From contig NC_070567.1 in assembly GCF_026914185.1 (NCBI RefSeq), forward strand, positions 4,614,001 to 4,678,000: DNA of 64,000 nt, given 5' to 3'. How positions within the stretch are numbered: position 1 is the stretch's first letter; every line of letters begins with the position of its first letter. A program made the translations under genes and the position numbers. The notes under the pieces are model-generated. The model did no database searches. It had not been told where the DNA came from and was given only the letters and a program-made list of their open reading frames with translations. Positions 1 to 13,600 of the stretch are shown here, piece after piece. This stretch comes from Puccinia triticina (taxonomy: Eukaryota > Basidiomycota > Pucciniomycetes > Pucciniales > Pucciniaceae).

Positions 1-971
1 GGCCGGTGCAACCTGGCTGTTGAAGGAGTTTCCCTGTGATAGCCGAGGTGGGTGATGAGGTTATACATCCTTGTTGCCAAAACACTTACTTCTACCCTCT
101 GAAGGCTTGAGCAGCTGTCATCTTGTCCACTGCAAGGTTTGGTCAAACATTGTGGCGGACAAGGGTGCAGGTTGGCCCTTATTTTTGAGCATTTATCAAG
201 GCACACCCCTTTATGTGGGCACAACCACACACACACCCTTCAAAAAAGGTTGACTGGCCTGCCTGAAAGGAATCCCTCCAAAGGGGCAATTCACCCTTCC
301 ATCTCAAAACTGTTGCATCTGGTTTCCTGCCCACCTATGACCTTGGAGTTGTAGCAGGGAGTGAATTGGGACAAAATCCCAACTTACACAATATTAGACT
401 GTTTTTTGGTCAACAAAAAATAAGCATTTTTACTTCACGATAATTGACAGAAGGTCTCTGTTGCAAGCATTAGATTTCCCATAAAATCAAATCTGGCAGG
501 TGCTTGTAACACTGTGACCCCGCGCCCTGCGGACTCACAGATTGTGACCCCGCATCTTGCGAGCTTGCAGGAACAATCACAAGGAAGTCACGGAACCTTT
601 TAAAAAAATAATCAAGGATAGAATTCTGAAAATTAAAAATTTTGTTCATATAGTCTATTGATTTACCTCTAAAGTTTTGTGACTTTTTTGAACCTCCCCC
701 TGGTTGGATACACTAACAATCAACCGCTGACCAGGAAGACTCAGACATACCATCTGAAATAACCAGTTTGCCCAGGATCATAACAGTGGCTAATCAGCAC
801 AGATATTGGAGTGATGAGAGGAAGGAGAGTGGTGGGGATGACTTGAGAGATATGTAAGTGTGGGGATGCGACTGCTGTGCTTGCTGCGTCTCCCCTGGGT
901 GCGGCGCATGAGCTCCGATATGGCTGGACCCAGCTGCGGCCATCGCCCACCAAGAAAAGCCCTGCGCCAAA
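1..971. other. Left edge, no gene recognised
   Basis: No reading frame here has support from protein similarity or from splice-consistent structure. A short imperfect direct repeat (about 30 bp, starting gtgaccccgc) occurs twice between about 515 and 570. The last part should hold the COX15 promoter and 5' UTR. Confidence 0.5.
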
Positions 972-2616
972 ATGTCCAGTTTCCTACTTCCATCGACACT
1001 CGCCTCAGTCTCACGAAGGATTCTCACCAGCACCTCCAAGCCCAGGCCATTCTCAACCCTCAATCCCCATCGCCATCGTTTCCCAGCCTTCACATCCAAC
1101 CCTCTTCCCCAACGAGCCCCTTCTATCTCGCTCTCCCAGCATACCAGACCCTCCGGCCCTCCGACTCTCCGCGACCGATGCCGGCTAGCATTCTCTCGGG
1201 CGAACTCCAGTCTATCCACGAACCCAGCGCTCCTCCTGTCCCCGCCGATCATCTCGAAACATCTTCTCTTCGTCGCCGGACTCGTCTTCACGATCGTCGT
1301 CGTCGGAGGCTACACTCGGCTGACCGAATCAGGCCTATCTATCACCGAATGGAACCTCGTCAGCGGCATCCTCCCGCCGTTGAACGCCGAGGACTGGGAG
1401 AAGGAATTCGCAAAGTACCGGGCCACACCTGAATTCAAGCTGCTGAACCATGCGATCGGGATAGAAGAGTTCAAGAAGATTTTCTTTTGGGAATGGGCGC
1501 ACCGAATCATGGGCCGACTCATCGGGCTGAGTTTCCTCCTGCCCATCCCGATCTTCATCCGCTTCGGTTGGATCAGAACGAAGAAGACGGGATGGTCTCT
1601 GGCGGGTATCGGTAGCTTGATCGGCTTACAAGGTGGCCTGGGCTGGTACATGGTCCAAAGCGGCTTGGATCAGAAAGAACTTGATCAGAGAGATGGTGTC
1701 CCCCGGGTCTCTCAGTATCGTCTGGCCGCCCATCTTCTCATGGCTTTCACCGTATATTCCGCTTGTATCAGACTCGCAGGCGGCCTCTGGCGTGATTGGA
1801 AAGTCGCCGTCCTTGATCGCCCTCTCTTCCATCACCTCAATCGTCTCCAGATTTCTTCTGCAATCGAGTCTATTCAACTCCTCAATGATAAGCTTCCCAC
1901 TCGAGCTCGTTTCTTCATCGGCTCTCTCACTGGTCTCATCTTCCTAACCGCTGGATCTGGTCAGTTTCAATCGCGCTCAACATGGAAGAGAATCTTCTGA
2001 TGACGGAAAAGGGAAAAAAGGTTGATCTAACTTGTTTTTGTCTTTTCTTTCAACACCAAACGAAATTTGGGAAATAGGCGCTTTTGTTGCAGGTCTAGAT
2101 GCAGGACTAGTCTACAACACCTTCCCCAAAATGGGTGACCGATGGATCCCACCACAGGAAGAGCTATTTTCGGAGCTATATACGAACCGAGGCAAGCTGC
2201 AGGGCGCTGTGACTACCGAAGAAAGTGGAGGAGTAACCGACCTGAGTTGGATGCGGAACATGTTTGAGAATCCGACGACGGTCCAATTCAACCATCGCGT
2301 ACTCGGCTCGCTAACGTTTATCAGTAGTCTGAGTTGGGCGGCTTTTATCGAGAAGAACAAGCATCTTGTCCCACGCTCAACCCTCAACCTTAGCAGGCTC
2401 ATCGCCCTCGTTGCCTCTAATCAGGTCGGCCTTGGCATCGCTACCTTGGTCTACTTGGTCCCAACCAACCTCGCCCTACTCCATCAGGCTAACTCCCTAC
2501 TCCTCTTGTCAGTCAGTCTTCTGGCCGGACTTTCCCTCCGTAGACCCGGTGCTCTAGCGCTCAAATCTGTCTACAAACACTCTCAAGCCCTTCTTCATAA
2601 AACTAAACCAATTTGA
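972..2616 (+). CDS. COX15: COX15, haem A synthase
   Basis: Haem A synthase of the mitochondrial inner membrane; it oxidises the C8 methyl group of haem O to the formyl group of haem A for cytochrome c oxidase. Two exons, 972-1959 and 2078-2616, give 508 residues; the intron starts GTCAGT and ends ATAG, and the join restores the family motif GAFVAGLDAG followed by YNTFPKMGDRW. Haem-ligand histidine motifs are visible: EWAHRIMGR, HLLMAF, FNHRVLG and LLHQANS, set in about eight hydrophobic segments. The N-terminus (MSSFLLPSTLASVSRR) is Ser/Arg-rich with no acidic residues, as expected of a mitochondrial presequence, which supports the start at 972. Length fits the eukaryotic family. Confidence 0.95.
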
Positions 2617-4470
2617 GCCTCACCCTCAACCACTTTGTGTCTTGTACAACACCTACATACTTGCATATACATACACAGTGCACTCCCGGCCAATCTAGAT
2701 TTTGCTTCGTCTTGCTTAACACCCCTCGGATTTTTTTTCAAAAAAATACATCCATACTTTCTCTCCTTTCCCTTTGGCATTGCATGTTAACTTACAACCC
2801 CTACTCAATCTTCACTCTCCACATAGTGTGTCCATACATTCCTGAATTTGTATCCCTTTACAGCGGAACTTAACAGATGGCTGCTCCGCTCCCAGAAGCG
2901 CGAGCTTGCTCACGCCCGACATGGCAGACACTTTCCTCTGATCTACATTGCACGTAACAAATGCAGGTGGGATTCCATGTACGTACCAGATACGCAGAGA
3001 ATACATAGAAATTCAATTAAACAAATCTGCTTCACTTATTGATGTCGGATTCAGCCCAGCCAAGACAAGTCTACAAGAACTCTTGCCGATCCAACTGTAA
3101 TCAACAAGACCTGATATCAATACGGTGATCTCTGCGGAATAGCAAAACCAGCAGGTTGCATGCCAATATTGGTTATTCACCACTTGAAAAGAACATAAAA
3201 AAATACTTGACAGCTTTGGCCCGAGCGCTTGAAAAACAGCAAATTTTATCCAAATATCTGGTTGAGATGTTCTTTCAAGGGGAAGTGGAAATGAATGTGA
3301 TAAATTGGGTGCTTCGAGAGACATTTAATCTGGATGCAAGCCAACCAATATTCCATATTGAAAAGAATAATATCGGTGTGATGTGTTTTCCTTGGTGATG
3401 ATAAGTGGCATCTTGGGCTTGATCGGGAGGCTTGTATTTGTGGAACTTTGTTTTCATTGTGTCTGTTGTTAGAATTTTGCAGCTTGTTCAACTTGGTCAG
3501 ACTCATCTGAAACCACCGACTCTGATTATCAAAAGTCCTATGAAAATTCCGGCATCAAATGGCAAAGGAAAAGATGTGTTTTAAGAAATGTGACGCTAGG
3601 TCAAGTGAGAGGGTAGATCTCTATGGAATGCAGCGTAAAAATTGTAGGTAGATTACTTTATTGTAACAGTTATAGATAAAGAACTCAATAAAAGTAATAC
3701 ACTTTTTGAAAGAAAAAATATAACAACGGTTAGTTCAACTAGCTGATAGAAGGATAAGAATATTTGTAATGAAAAAATACCTCAAAGGATGAACCGCAGA
3801 CAAGCGGAAATCTTGACACAACTACAACAACGGTGACGAGTAAACAGCAGGAATGATCACAACAAAAACAGCCTGCCCAGAGACTGTTTCTAGCTCCTCC
3901 TGGATGCTTAAAGTTGGCGAGTGTTGTTATTGAGTCTTCAATTTGGAATTGAACTGGGAAAGAAGGTGAAAGACTTCGAGTCTAAATCGGATCAACGATT
4001 TGTTTGACGAGGATGTTAGCGAGTAAGAAGAGGGAAGATTAGAGTTGTCGGCGGATAAGAATGGAATAGAGTTTTGCCGGAGATGCGGGGAAGATGTGCG
4101 GGAAACAATTGATCGACACGATGTCCGATGTACACGTCATATGCATAATGTGATGCATAGACTTAAACAACGAATTGAATAATGTCCGAGTTTAAACGCG
4201 ACATGCAGCTCAGGGACAACGCAAACACCAATTGCGGAGAGCTGATGAGGATTTTTTATTTGTTATAACTAGCTGGTTTCAGTGAACACAACTGACACAA
4301 TTGCAGTCAATTTGCGGTGGTGATATTTGACAAGAGTAAAAAAAACAAAGTGGGGAAAAAATCCAGGTCCGACTCCAAGCATGAACACCAAAAATGAGGT
4401 CTCCACACTTATGGAGATGGGTAACTTTGAATAAAAGACTCTGATTGTTGGTTTGAATGCAAGTAAACAT
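2617..4470. other. Gene-free stretch between COX15 and the orphan gene
   Basis: AT-rich sequence with short, unsupported reading frames only. It should hold the COX15 3' UTR (T-rich from about 2640) and the 3' end of the convergent gene that stops at 4471. I see no repeat or RNA gene. Confidence 0.5.
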
Positions 4471-6265
4471 CTAATGGCCATTTCGTATGAATTTGATGAG
4501 TTTTTTCTCGTGACTCAGAAGATTATCATAATAATGATCAATAAACATATAAATCATGCCAATGGGAGAATCGGCGCTTTTGTTCTTGATTTGGTTGAGT
4601 GCATGATAAAAGAAAGCCAGGATTGCCACCCTCTTATGAGCCGATATGGAGTCGAAACTGTTTCCAATAGAATGTATGTAATCGAAAACTGCTTTATCGC
4701 CTTCGAGAAGTTTCCTTGCCATCTCGGGAAAGTTTTTCTTAAAGGTTTCCCATTCGCCTGGGCAGTGAGAGTTCAATGATGGCCAAAAGTCAATACCAAT
4801 GGGTTCAGTTCATGTGTGCGTCAGTGCTAAAGAGCTACAAACCTAGTTCTGGTCCAAATCCTTCATCCGGATTAAGGAGTGCTAATTTGGGACACATGGT
4901 TCAGTGAAAAAGGTACAACAAGTGGCATGGAATACCAGGAAGAGATATTTAATGGTAAAACGAACCATGTTCCCATGTTAAATAATTTTGGGGCCCAAAG
5001 TCCGTGTGCTTGCCGAGAATATGCCAAGCATACGATTTCATTGCCGATGTATAAGGGATAAGTACCGGTCGTTCTGCGGACCTCACCTGAAGGCTGTAAA
5101 GGCCAAACAAGGCAGATACGGCTTTGTGTGGTCTGTCGAAGGATGCTGTTGCTGGATGTTCGCGCAGAGTATAAGCAACGACTCCCAGCCACTCCTTGGC
5201 TTGAGCGTCCGTGACAAAGAGATTACGTCTATCCAGTATGTTTTTGAACACAAGGTCTATCAAGTGAGTTTGATAATGAAGTGGAGCATCCGAGCGCCAT
5301 ATTTCCGTGATGAAAATCCTGCGTGGGTCATCTGCGGGCAATTTTTCATGACTGATCGTGACTGAGCCAAGTGCAAATTATTAGCTTCAAGCATAAAATT
5401 GAATTCAGTTTTCAACGAAAGAACTTACTTTTGGTATACCATGTACCGACTGTTGGGGAAAATGAGCCAACCAGGCCACACAAGGAGAATCGGAGAAGAC
5501 CAAATTGGGGAGAACAGGGGGGCAGAAAGAGTGCAAAAAAGAATCAGCAATCATTTTCCTACTTTCACTTACTCGCATGTACATTTGAAGATATGGATCA
5601 TTACTAACGCTGCTTCGCAGTCTTGTGATCCACATGAGTCATTAATGCATCGCTTCTAGATATTTTGGGATGTAATGCTAGAAAGAGAGGCATGGCAAGA
5701 AAATATGAGTATCAGCAAGGTTCTTGACAGTCCAGGATGTCTGATGAACAATCTTGAGGCTTACGTTGAAGTTCTTCTGGGGATCCGTATCATAAAAAAA
5801 CAAATCATGTCTCAGTTCTTGTTTTAGGAGTACATTGAAAGACTGGTCATAGAGTTTTTGTGATGCGAAGAGAAGTGAGGGAGTATGTATTGGAGGGGTT
5901 ATGGTATGAGAGGGGTTATTTTACATACGGTGAGCATCAGGAAAAATCCTTGGCTTGCGTTCTTCGAGATATTGATTGATACACGGTTCTACAGGCGGAA
6001 TCCAACATTCAGGTTCACCTGCTGGAACTCTGAACCCCCATGTTAGCTCCGAGAAACTGCCAGCCGCCGGGAAATCGCGGACTCCCTCCGAGGAACTGCC
6101 AACTCCCTCCCAGGAACTGCCAACTCTCTCCCAGGAACTGCCAACTCCCTCCGAGGAACTGTCAGCCGAGGAGAAAACGCGGACTCTGTGCATTCCTTGG
6201 GTGCCATCTGCCAGTTGACAGATAAAAACTGAAAGGCGTATTGCGCTAGACGCAGTAAATCGCAT
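4471..6265 (-). CDS. Orphan protein, six exons, function unknown
   Basis: I do not recognise this protein. Six exons keep frame: 6265-5929, 5817-5765, 5655-5573, 5449-5429, 5351-4966 and 4757-4471, with donors GTATGT, GTAAGC, GTAAGT, GTAAGT and GTTCGT, for 388 residues. The N-terminus (MRFTASSAIRLSVFIC) is basic then hydrophobic and could be a signal peptide. It is followed by a Ser/Glu/Gly repeat (units like SSWEGVG) and a short Cys-rich stretch (about six cysteines, exons 3-4). The C-terminal half is Leu/Lys-rich and looks globular (FKNILDRRNLF, FFYHALNQIKNK). Exon 4 is only 21 nt. It may be a lineage-specific, possibly secreted protein. The exon chain is inferred only from splice sites and phase, and the weakest links are exons 2-4. 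Confidence 0.45.
6045..6165. repeat. Degenerate 18-bp tandem repeat in exon 1 of the orphan gene
   Basis: About five imperfect copies of an 18-bp unit resembling ctcccaggaactgccaact. The length is a multiple of three, so copy changes would keep the reading frame; on the minus strand it encodes the repeated SSWEGVG-like units. Confidence 0.75.
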
Positions 6266-7699
6266 CTTCTGACGCTAAAGAGTGACGAAAGGCGTAATGA
6301 TGGATTGGATGGCTGTTGTTGAGAGCGGGCGGAAGGGGGGATCTTTAAAGCCCATTTCCAAGATTATGTTTTGTTTGGGAGTAAGCTGACATCGCGTCAT
6401 GAGCTCTCAGGAGCAATGGGCCTGACTTGTTTCAAGCTTGCAAAGCAATCGCACTTGGCGTCAACACGTGACAATGCCGACTTTCGAAATGTAATCCACG
6501 GGGACCGTGTTACAATAACACAATTCTGCCTGTTCTTCTCCTGATAATTGTTTATCCCTCCAACTTGACACGATGGTCCCTCATGAAAACAGATGGAGGA
6601 TGCCATCCCGTAGGGAGCCGCTTCAAGCCATCGGATGAAACTTCCGGGAACTTGGTTAACTTGGGATAATCCCTTGTGCCAGCTACTTCTCTGATTCTTC
6701 TGTTCCTTTGGTCTGGGTTTCAATCTAAAATCGTGAGACTGAAGAACCAGTTACAAAAAGGCTACTAAATCGCGTTTTACTAGAAAAAAGGTCGCGTGTT
6801 CAGAACCATACGGAAGAGCTACTGCCCAGGCTTTTTTGTAATAGGCAGCTTGTGTATTTTATGTATTTGAAACCGATGCCCTAGCTCATGACCCGGACAA
6901 TTGGAGTCAAGCGAGACAGAGCGAGACTGGTGCTCAGTTTCAGAAGAATTGTAACATTCTTATCGGGGCGAGCCATGGCAATAGCTGGTGCCATGGTTTG
7001 CATGGGTCGCAGTGTGCTTCCCCGGCCGGAAAACAATTTCCGAAGGTCTCCGTCGGCGTCTGTTTTACAGTTCTTCCTGTTTTGATAATAGCTGGTGCCA
7101 TGGTTTGCATGGGTCGCAGCGTGCTTCCCCGGCCGGAAAACAATTTCCGAAGGTCTCCGTCGGCGTCTGTTTTAAAGTTCTTCCTTGATCCATAAGTCGG
7201 AGCGAGGGGCGTCTCAGATAACTGATCGCAAGTAGATTAGGAGCGAAGAAACCGGCGTGGAACGGTTCGGATGGAGCTGGCGTCTGCAGCGTCTAGACGA
7301 AAGGGCCCCAGAGTCTTTGGCCCGCTGACATGTGTACGTGTGTTAAGCTTGAGCTAGGATGGAGTTTTTACGAGACCGCACATACCTTTCTATGGTTATG
7401 TACTGAGACAAAATCGTTAAAGCTAAACTCAACTTTTCTTTTCATCTCAATAGCACAAGGTGGTCAGGAGTTGTTCTCATTTGATCCTAGCATGTCAAAA
7501 GGAAAAGAAAGAAAATGAAAAAATGGAGACATGGGAATCTCTACAACTGAGAGTTTTGAAAAGAGTCATGACCAGAAAAGATGATAGAGAAAGTGCTAGA
7601 GACAATGAAAAAGTAGAGAAAATGATAAAATGATAAAGCAATTACGGAGTAGATGGAACAAAATCAAGATATTCGGTGGATATGTAGATACATACAATT
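6266..7699. other. Gene-free stretch between the orphan gene and UTP20
   Basis: Upstream region of the orphan gene and 3' flank of UTP20. A reading frame at 6397-6723 (-) has no recognisable similarity. The only clear structure is the 107-bp tandem duplication listed separately. Confidence 0.5.
6980..7190. repeat. Tandem duplication, period 107 bp
   Basis: Two near-identical copies start at 6980 and 7087 (aatagctggtgccatggttt in both), differing at only a few positions. The unit contains CCCCGGCCGGAAAACAATTT and is not clearly coding. Confidence 0.85.
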
Positions 7700-10600
7700 T
7701 CAAGAACGGCTGGCTTTCAAAGACGATTTCCCAAATGTTGCATTTTGTTTAGAAAACGATTCTTGTTTACGTTTTTTGTTTCTAAGTTTAGATTCAGATC
7801 TAGAAATTTTCCTTTTAGCGCTTGATTCGGGTTGGTTAACAGCCTAAATAGGAAAAAAAGACAAAATTGAGTTGGTATTATTCCGCATGAAGAGATTGCG
7901 AAGAATGGACTAACCTTCAAAGCGATCAATTTCTTTCTGGCCTGTCGTTTCTCGATCGCAATGGTTCGAAGTTGACCATAAACTTGAGAGAACTTATTTG
8001 TTCCAACTTTATCTCTCAGGAACTCTTGAATTTCCTTGGCCAGATTTTGCAGTTCCTCTGTCGATGCAATAAATATGAAAATGGTTTGAGATTGATATAC
8101 TACAAATAGGGCTTAGAAGCGGGTACATACGCATTTGAGGGTCCTTTATGTTAGAATCTTCGATTATCCGGAAGATTGGAATCATCAATGGCCGAAGGAT
8201 TCCGGACAAATCTTCAACAGAGAGATGATTGATTAAGGCGGCAAAACATCTCAATACGGAAGCTGCCTCAAGAGACCATTGACCCTGCAATAACATGAAT
8301 TAGTACGCGTGAAACTTGGGGAGTGGTGGCGGAAGAGTTTGGGCAAAGACTTACTGCATCACTTGAATATACACTAGGACGCTTCGCATGGGCGATACTT
8401 GCTTGCCGACTCAGCCTCTTGATCAGGCGAATAAATTCAGCTCCTGGGCCTTTGACAGTTTGATTTTCATGCTCATCATCCTCTTCCTCTGCAGAATCGG
8501 AATGATCATCTTCATCGACCTCTTCGTTGTCGGGGTTGGGTTGAGATTTCAAAGAGATTTCGGTTTGATCGGCCGGGGAAGATCTTTCCGAGGTAGGATC
8601 CACACTTGATCCCGGGGCATCCGGCTTGAGACGTTGATGTAATGTCTTGAGTAGGAAGAAAAGGTTTTTGACGATCTGCAAGGCCAAGGCATCATCTAAG
8701 TGTTGACTACGAAGCTGCAGACTAGATTTCTGAGCGATGGCGAGCAAGTTATCTGTTTGAAATAGCCAAAGTTTTTCATCCACGCCAGAGGAGAGTAAGG
8801 TGCCGATCAACCTGGCTGCGGACGAGCGTACCCAAGCATGAGGAAACAATAAGAGCTTCTGGATCGCACTCCATTCGGAGAACTTGTTTTGAGGCGTCGG
8901 GTGACACACGAGGCTGGAATCAATGTTGTAAAGTTTAGAAAGTGCTTGGAGAGAATAATAAACTGTTTGCCAATCTAATCCAGTCGATTCAGATGTGACA
9001 TCGCTTTCCTCTTCCACGAAGTCTACTGCGATTTTCTCGAGTATATCACAGATCACAGAATGCACTTTTGCAAGTCTCATTTTATCTTCAGCTCCTCGGA
9101 CTTCGACCACGACGCCTATAAGTTGTAGTGCCGTTCTGCGTAGCTCCACTGGCCCGTTTTTATTTTGACTCCAAGTCAGTAACATATCCAAGTACTTTCC
9201 GGTCTTCTGGAGTTCGATCCGTCGACAGATGACTTTCAAAACCTCGATTGCCATTTCTTTGCATTTGACTGAATTCTCATTGGCTACTCTCATCACCAGA
9301 GACACGAAGAACAGATCGGAATTCTGAGAGACCAGTGCACTACTAAACTTCATGTTGATAGCATTGAGAATTTCGAGAACTGATTGACGTCCACTCTCAT
9401 GCTGGTAGGCGAGATTTTTCACGAGGAATTGAAGGGAGCCAGAAAGTCTACCTTTACCCTGAGGATAATCCAGTAAAAATTGCAAAAAAATTGATCGACA
9501 AATCTCTCGAACCTGGTTGGATTGAGCGGTAACCAGCAATCTGAGGATCTGGTCCATTAAATCGTAGAGTTCGGGAGCCATGAATTTCTTGCTCATGATT
9601 CCTCTCAACAGTGCAAATAACGTGGTTTGACGATCGGGATCCTCGAGGTCAGGAACAATCATCTTCAACAGGTCTGTTAGCTGTTTTTCCGTTAATTCCA
9701 CTTTTTTACAATCTCTAATGACCGTGCCCAAGGATTTAAGCGCCACCTGGGAAATCTCGGACTGAGATGTTCCAATGTGATTAACGACCGAGAGCATTTG
9801 GCGGACGATTATAGTGGCGGACCTCTCGACCTCAGGGAGGGGGAGCTTGATTAGAATACTCATCACTTTAAGGCCTCGAGCTAGGACATCGGTGTTATGG
9901 GTATAAAGAGTGTTACCGACCACGCTAACTAGCTTATCAATCATTGGAAGGTATTGAGGACTGTGCAGGTCAAAAACAGCTCGACGATAGACCGTGTTGA
10001 AAAGATCGAGACCCAGGCTGACAAAGTGATGAGCATTGGCAGCGTAATGACCGTCGTAATTTTTCGACTTCGTCGATAGGACAACTCGATGATCAGTGGG
10101 GTTGATGACGTATGACTTCTTCTTTTGAGTTTTATCTTTCAAGTATTCAACGTTCTCAGAAATTAGACTGCTTGCCAAATTCAAGATCTTTGATGCATCG
10201 AATTTCTCTTTGTTCGCTACGATGCCGGCGCAGATCCGATGAAAACATTCATCGACCTGTTTCAGAGCTTTTGTGGCTCCCGTAGTCTCCAATACTTGTT
10301 GAAAGGAAATCAAGATATCCGTCAAGATATCAGAATTAGCCAGACTGCTTATAATCATTTGAAGACTTTCCAACGACCGAGAGGTTTTGGTTTCGTTAAA
10401 TTTTGTCTTTGCCTTGAGTTCCTTGGATTGCCGGTCTCTCCATGGTTGCCCAAACAGATCATCAATCACTATATACATTAGTATTTTGGAAGCCTGCGAG
10501 TCAATTTCGATTTTTTTCGATGATTCGCTAGTCCGAGAAAGAATGGTATATGTCGTGTGGGCTAAAATATGCAACTGTGGTCCTCGAAGCAGCACTGCCT

Positions 10601-13600
10601 TCAAATCCTTCAAAACTTGCGCAAGGAACGATGCTGGCAATAGGGTGACAATATTTCCTACAGTGGCTCTAGCTGATTGACGCGTTTCTTGATGAGTAGA
10701 CTTGAGAATATTAGATAGGGATGAAATGATGCCTGATATCGCATTTTGACTGGCACTTTCCGGAAGGAATGTAGCCACAAGTGCCACGCCTTCCCCGATC
10801 ATAATCCTCAGACTCTCGTCTGGTCCATCCTCTTTCTGCTGTTCCATAAACTTGATCAACGAGGGGATCAATTTGGCCGAAACAAAACCATGGGCGTGCT
10901 CTGGAGCAGACGTGAGGTTTCTTGTGCCAGCCGGGTCTGATTTATCGTGAAGATTGAAATGGAAACTTTTCATGATCGAAACGACGACTCGGACCGTTAC
11001 TTTGTTGACCGTTGTGGGTTTATGGATGAGTTTAACATAAAACTGCAATACTGAGTTATATGCCGACCAGTTCAAACCTTTGGTGATCCGACCTATCGTC
11101 CGAATCGCCTCATTCACTAGGTCGGGATCACTTCTCGAAGAATCTGTTGGTAGGAAGATATGTGCGAGGAGGGGAAGAAAAATATCCAATAGACATTTGC
11201 TGTTCAGGCGACCAGCTTCTACTTCATCACCCAGCCGTCTGAGGGCTCGAATCCTTCGGTGAACTTGAATGTGATAGATGTTGAGGAAAAAATTAGCTTC
11301 CTTGTCCCCGTCGACCAACAAGCACCGCATCTCTTCAAGTTCAGAGACGGTAGGGAATTGCTTCGCGACCGCACAAGCGAAAACAGTCAGAGCTTCTTGC
11401 CGAATTATTTCGAGCTTTGAGCTCAGCACTTTCTTAAGGCCGGGAAGCATGACTAATTTCAAGGTCTTTTGAACTCCATCATCTAGATTAGATTCAGCGA
11501 GTGCCAAGAAGGTACATAGAGCTGAAGCGGCACTTCCTCGTAAACTCAATTCATCAGGGTCTCGGATCTGAAATAATGAGTGCTGAATGAGTAGTTCCCA
11601 TTCCTTTGGAGTCAGCGCTGCGCTCGATTTGTCATCGGGACTGTTTAGTTGAGAGAATGCATTTAATCTTCTTTCAAAGTCCGGCTCGTCGATTCGCTTT
11701 GTGGAAAAGCTATTCAAGTCTTGCAAAAGCTTGATGACTCTCGGGCTGATCGAGTGGGTGGAATGATGACAAATTGAATCAACCGCGCGAACCAGGGAAA
11801 TTCTGCCCTTTCGACTCATAACAGTTCCCAGCAGCTTCGATAGAGTGTTGAAGGATGAAGTCGAAGAGGCCACCTGGGGAGCTGTCGACAAAAACCCAGA
11901 TAAAAGATGGAGCAAATCGGCTTGGATATGCTCTGGGACTATGACTTGATTCTTGAGAAGGAGAGGCAAGATGAGTTCGCAAAATCTTTCGGAATGGGTA
12001 GTCTCGTTGATATACGGTGAGATTGTAGACAAGAGGGAAATCTGTTGTCGCGAGATGGACGTGGTCAAGGAACTTGAGTGCGATGCCTTTCTCAACAATT
12101 CAGCCAGGTTAGGAAGCAAAACATCGAAGTAGGGTTTAAGGTACTGCTCTGCTGTAAGTTCATCCGGATGCGACTCGAGATTGCGCAAGATGTTTTCAAG
12201 GATTGCAATCACTGTTTTGACGACAGGGGCCTTGACGTTTGCAACTGCTAGTGTTTGGTAAACGGAGGTAAGGACTTGCGAGTTGTAATGAATTAACAGC
12301 GGCATCAAATCTTTCCGACTAGACCAAGTAAGAAAAATCTCTAGAAGAGCAGAGGGAGCTTGAGCAGTTTCTGCGGCAAAAGTGGGTAGTCTCGGATTGA
12401 TGAGCACGTCGAACATTGAATTGATCCACTTGTCGAACGGAAAACTTGGTGGTGACAGCTGGAAAAAATCGTTCAGACGGTGTAAAGTTTGGACTCGAAC
12501 TTTTTTGAGCTGACTCTCTAAAAAGACGCGTTGCGAGTGCGCATCGTTGACCAAAGTTTGTAGGTGCGATTGGCTGTGCTGAACAACTTGCATTATCTGG
12601 TTCAGCAAATCCTCCCACCGATGCACAAGCTGACGGCCCAATGTTTTCATCACGTCTCCAAGCAGAGATAAAAAGCCCAATTGCCTTTTGACCGCGGAAG
12701 CTGACAGACTTTGAGAATTGTCGGAAGATGCGAGTGGCCGGAGCATCAGTTCGATGAGTAGGTCTATCTCTTGAGTCGAGCATCCTTTGAAGGCGGAAAG
12801 AATCGCTGATTTCTTCAGACTTTTGGTGTGAGAGGACGAGGAACGACCAGGAGAAACAACCAAGGCTCCGAAAAGAATGCGAGTGAAGACCGAAATGACC
12901 TCATCTCGTTCATGATCAGGCAAAACATTATCTTCAATTGCGTGAGCCATTTTCAGCAGGGTGTCCCGGAATTGGGACGAGTCTAAGAGATTCCGAAAAT
13001 CATCCTGGTGTCGCAAAAGACTGCTATCCTGCCATGTTAACACGCATTCCAAAGACAAGCTGCGTAGGTCTGAGTCTGGATCAGCTAATAGATCATAAAA
13101 TGCGGCCCGTAATTCCTGGGCGCGATGGAAAGCCTTCGGATTGGTGAATTTAGAGAACATCCGAAGCCAATTACGTAACCGACTTCTGGCCGATCTACCC
13201 AAGAGATGTCCTTGTTCTAGATCCTCATCTTTCGCTTGGCAATAGGTAAAGAAAGCCTCAATGATCAGTCTGTTGTGTTTTTCGGCGATCACGCGATTTC
13301 GAGATAAGAGATCCACCAAATGGGCTTCGTAGCTTTGAATGTCAAGGCGAGAATCCAGGGATTGATGCTAAGAAAGTATGCCAGTCGGTCAGATTAGGAT
13401 GACAGAAGTAGGTCAAGTGCACGAAGACAATGCATACCTCGGATGCAGCCATAAGAGTAAGACTCCGAAAGTCGGAAGAAAAACGATCTATCAATTTGTC
13501 CAAGTGAGTGCACCTGAACTCTGGTTGATCCGTAAAAGTTGAGATAGATAAATCATTTTGGTCCCCGATGGTGTGACTGATGGTTTGTACTCGAGGAGTA

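Noticed and set aside
71..354. Two overlapping short frames at the left edge
   Set aside because: Short, overlapping and without similarity or splice structure.
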